This document shows, one piece after another, positions 4,334-5,542 of a stretch of 5,542 nt of DNA. The notes under the pieces were generated by a model that saw only the letters and a program-made list of their open reading frames with translations, was not told where the DNA came from and ran no database searches. The first letter of the stretch is position 1; each line of letters begins with the position of its first letter. The translations under genes and the position numbers were made by a program. The DNA is from Candidatus Falkowiibacteriota bacterium (GTDB lineage: Bacteria; Patescibacteriota; Patescibacteriia; Patescibacteriales; GWE2-39-37), in NCBI GenBank assembly GCA_013335665.1, contig JAAXVE010000060.1:1-5542 (forward strand). Reading direction: 5' to 3'.

Positions 4334-4362
4334 ATTATATGATGAGAAGAAAGAGAAGTCAA
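4334..4362 (-). promoter_or_regulatory. Near-consensus promoter of tRNA-Gly, inside the start of the carboxypeptidase gene
   Basis: On the - strand, TTGACT (complement of 4357-4362, 5 of 6) and a perfect TATAAT (complement of 4334-4339) are 17 bases apart. The start would be near 4327, about 16 bases before the mature 5' end of tRNA-Gly. The -10 box overlaps the first base of the ATG at 4339, and the -35 box overlays codons 7-8 of the opposite-strand carboxypeptidase gene. Confidence 0.8.
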
Positions 4363-5542
4363 AAGATGGCAATTTCCGTCTTAGTTGCGGTTTTATTCAT
4401 TTCAAGCGGTTTTGTTAATTTAGCAAACGCCGAAGTACTGGACTCTGGAGACAGTTTAAGTCCTGCGGCCGGGTCCGTCAACCCTGTAAGGGCTGATGAA
4501 CCAGTGCCCGCAACCGTCTTACCAGGCGTTACCACGACAGCTGAAATTAAAGGGATCAAAGCCACGGTAACGACCTTAGCCACCTCCGCACAAGCTACTT
4601 TGCTCTTAACCGATCTCGGCACTCCCTCAACCACTCCGTGGCAAATTAAACTTGTAAGTCATGTTTTTCAAGTCGACTTGAAGCCTTTTACTTCGATGGA
4701 TCCGAAAAATCAGACCGTGGTCGAGCTGACTTATGACAAGACTAGCAATAACTTGCGGCAGATATTCTACTACGACAAGCGCAAAGATACTTGGAGGTCT
4801 CTTCAGACAACCGAGGTTTTGTCCAAAAAAACTTTGTCAGCCAAGTTTCCGTTCGCTTTCGGGCAGGTTGCTATTTTCGAGCACCCTGGATATATCACCT
4901 CAGGCAAAGCAAGTTGGTATAATTACAAAGGAGGTCTTTTTGCCGCTTCGCCTGATTTCCCGAAGGACTCGCGCTTACGTGTATTTAATTTGGATGATCC
5001 GAAAAAATTCGTCGATGTAACCGTCAATGACTTCGGTCCGGATCGCGATCGCCACCCTGATCGTGTAATCGATCTGGACAAGACTGCTTTTAAACGCATC
5101 GCCCCGACAGGTCAAGGCACGGCCAGGGTTCGAGTAGAACCACTATATATTTCAAATAATAAGGCGGGCCAGTGGCAAGGGCAGCCGACCGATGGCTATC
5201 CGGTATCTTTCAAAATAGTCTCAAAATCAGCCGCCGTGCTTGATACTAAGACCGGCAACGTAATCTGGAGCAAAAACTCGACCTCTAGCATGCCGATAGC
5301 CAGTTTGACTAAGCTGGTCAGCGCCTATGTCTTTCTTGAGACCAAGCCATCTTTCAATAAAGTCGTGCCATATAGTATTCAGGATGAGAATTATAATTAC
5401 AAATTTGCCAGGAAATGGGAAGTCGCCCGGTTAAAAGTTGCTGATGGTGAGACAATGAAAGTCGAGGATCTGTTTTATTCAGCCATAGTCGGTTCTGCAA
5501 ACAACGCTGTAGAGAGCTTGGTCCGCGTTAGCGGCATGAAAC
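4339..5542 (+). CDS. Secreted RlpA-like / D-alanyl-D-alanine carboxypeptidase (S11) fusion, cut by the right edge
   Basis: Open for 401 codons with no stop before the window ends. Residues 1-31 form a signal peptide: basic MMRRKRSQK, a hydrophobic core, and cleavage after ANA (29-31). A Thr/Ala-rich linker is followed by a beta-rich region (about 100-183), then an RlpA-like double-psi beta-barrel at about 188-268 (GKASWYNYKGGLFAASPDFP, then VTVNDFGPD and RVIDLD). The TANGE-type segment of classical RlpA is absent, so lytic activity is doubtful. A penicillin-binding peptidase S11 domain begins near 298 (AAVLDTKTGNVIWSKN), with the SxxK motif SLTK at 322-325 (nucleophile Ser322) and the SxN motif SAN at 386-388; the KTG motif would lie beyond the edge. 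The role inferred is trimming of the terminal D-Ala of peptidoglycan outside the membrane. ATG 4339 (or 4342) is preferred over ATG 4366 because it keeps the basic signal-peptide start; no Shine-Dalgarno is seen. Confidence 0.85.
   Translation, partial: MMRRKRSQKMAISVLVAVLFISSGFVNLANAEVLDSGDSLSPAAGSVNPVRADEPVPATVLPGVTTTAEIKGIKATVTTLATSAQATLLLTDLGTPSTTPWQIKLVSHVFQVDLKPFTSMDPKNQTVVELTYDKTSNNLRQIFYYDKRKDTWRSLQTTEVLSKKTLSAKFPFAFGQVAIFEHPGYITSGKASWYNYKGGLFAASPDFPKDSRLRVFNLDDPKKFVDVTVNDFGPDRDRHPDRVIDLDKTAFKRIAPTGQGTARVRVEPLYISNNKAGQWQGQPTDGYPVSFKIVSKSAAVLDTKTGNVIWSKNSTSSMPIASLTKLVSAYVFLETKPSFNKVVPYSIQDENYNYKFARKWEVARLKVADGETMKVEDLFYSAIVGSANNAVESLVRVSGMK

Noticed and set aside
4359..4634. A 91-residue - strand ORF inside the carboxypeptidase gene
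   Set aside because: It is a shadow of the Thr/Ala-rich linker of the + strand gene, which has a clear signal peptide and domains.
4733..5020. A 95-residue + strand ORF in another frame of the carboxypeptidase gene
   Set aside because: It overlaps the confident RlpA-like coding frame and its composition looks random.
5045..5052. GCGATCGC palindrome
   Set aside because: A single copy inside coding sequence (Arg-Asp-Arg codons); nothing suggests a dispersed motif here.

Overview
The window looks like chromosomal DNA of a small-genome bacterium, most likely of the Candidate Phyla Radiation (Patescibacteria, Parcubacteria-like). This rests on protein style only: a DivIC/FtsB-like septum protein, a membrane-anchored degenerate parvulin with a long proline-rich arm, an RlpA-like/S11 carboxypeptidase fusion, and tRNA genes without encoded CCA. 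Trp is read from TGG, and all complete genes end in TAA or TAG.

Layout. (1) 1-487: a weak left flank with the possible tail of one gene (3-71), a featureless AT-rich stretch (72-204), and a small ORF (272-487) that looks coding but lacks a convincing start and may be the remains of a frameshifted gene. (2) 562-2139: a tight three-gene operon on the + strand (gaps 27 and 18 bases). It encodes a cysteine-rich DUF3795 protein, a flavodoxin-fold NAD(P)H/FMN oxidoreductase with a cysteine cluster, and a stand-alone RelA/SpoT-type HD hydrolase. A candidate promoter and a 5' leader hairpin precede it, and an intrinsic terminator follows at 2161-2184. (3) 2183-3952: a second + strand operon driven by a good extended -10 promoter whose -35 box lies in the T-tract of that terminator. 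It encodes a DivIC/FtsB-like protein and, 2 bases later, a single-pass membrane protein with a parvulin-like outer domain. It ends at a hairpin built to terminate transcription from both sides. (4) 3983-4311, - strand: tRNA-Gly(CCC), tRNA-Thr(CGT), and a broken copy of the tRNA-Thr 3' half split exactly by a 42-base GC-rich palindrome. (5) 4339 to the right edge: a secreted protein running off the window, with a signal peptide, a beta-rich region, an RlpA-like double-psi beta-barrel and a D-Ala-D-Ala carboxypeptidase (S11) domain. Its first codons overlap a near-consensus - strand promoter for tRNA-Gly.

How the parts fit. Operon 2 and the right-edge gene are envelope functions: septum assembly, an extracytoplasmic chaperone-like domain, and peptidoglycan trimming. 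Operon 1 looks like a redox and alarmone module. No CRISPR array, phage gene, insertion sequence or defence system is visible. The most notable items are the palindrome-split tRNA-Thr relic and the tRNA-Gly promoter embedded in the carboxypeptidase gene.
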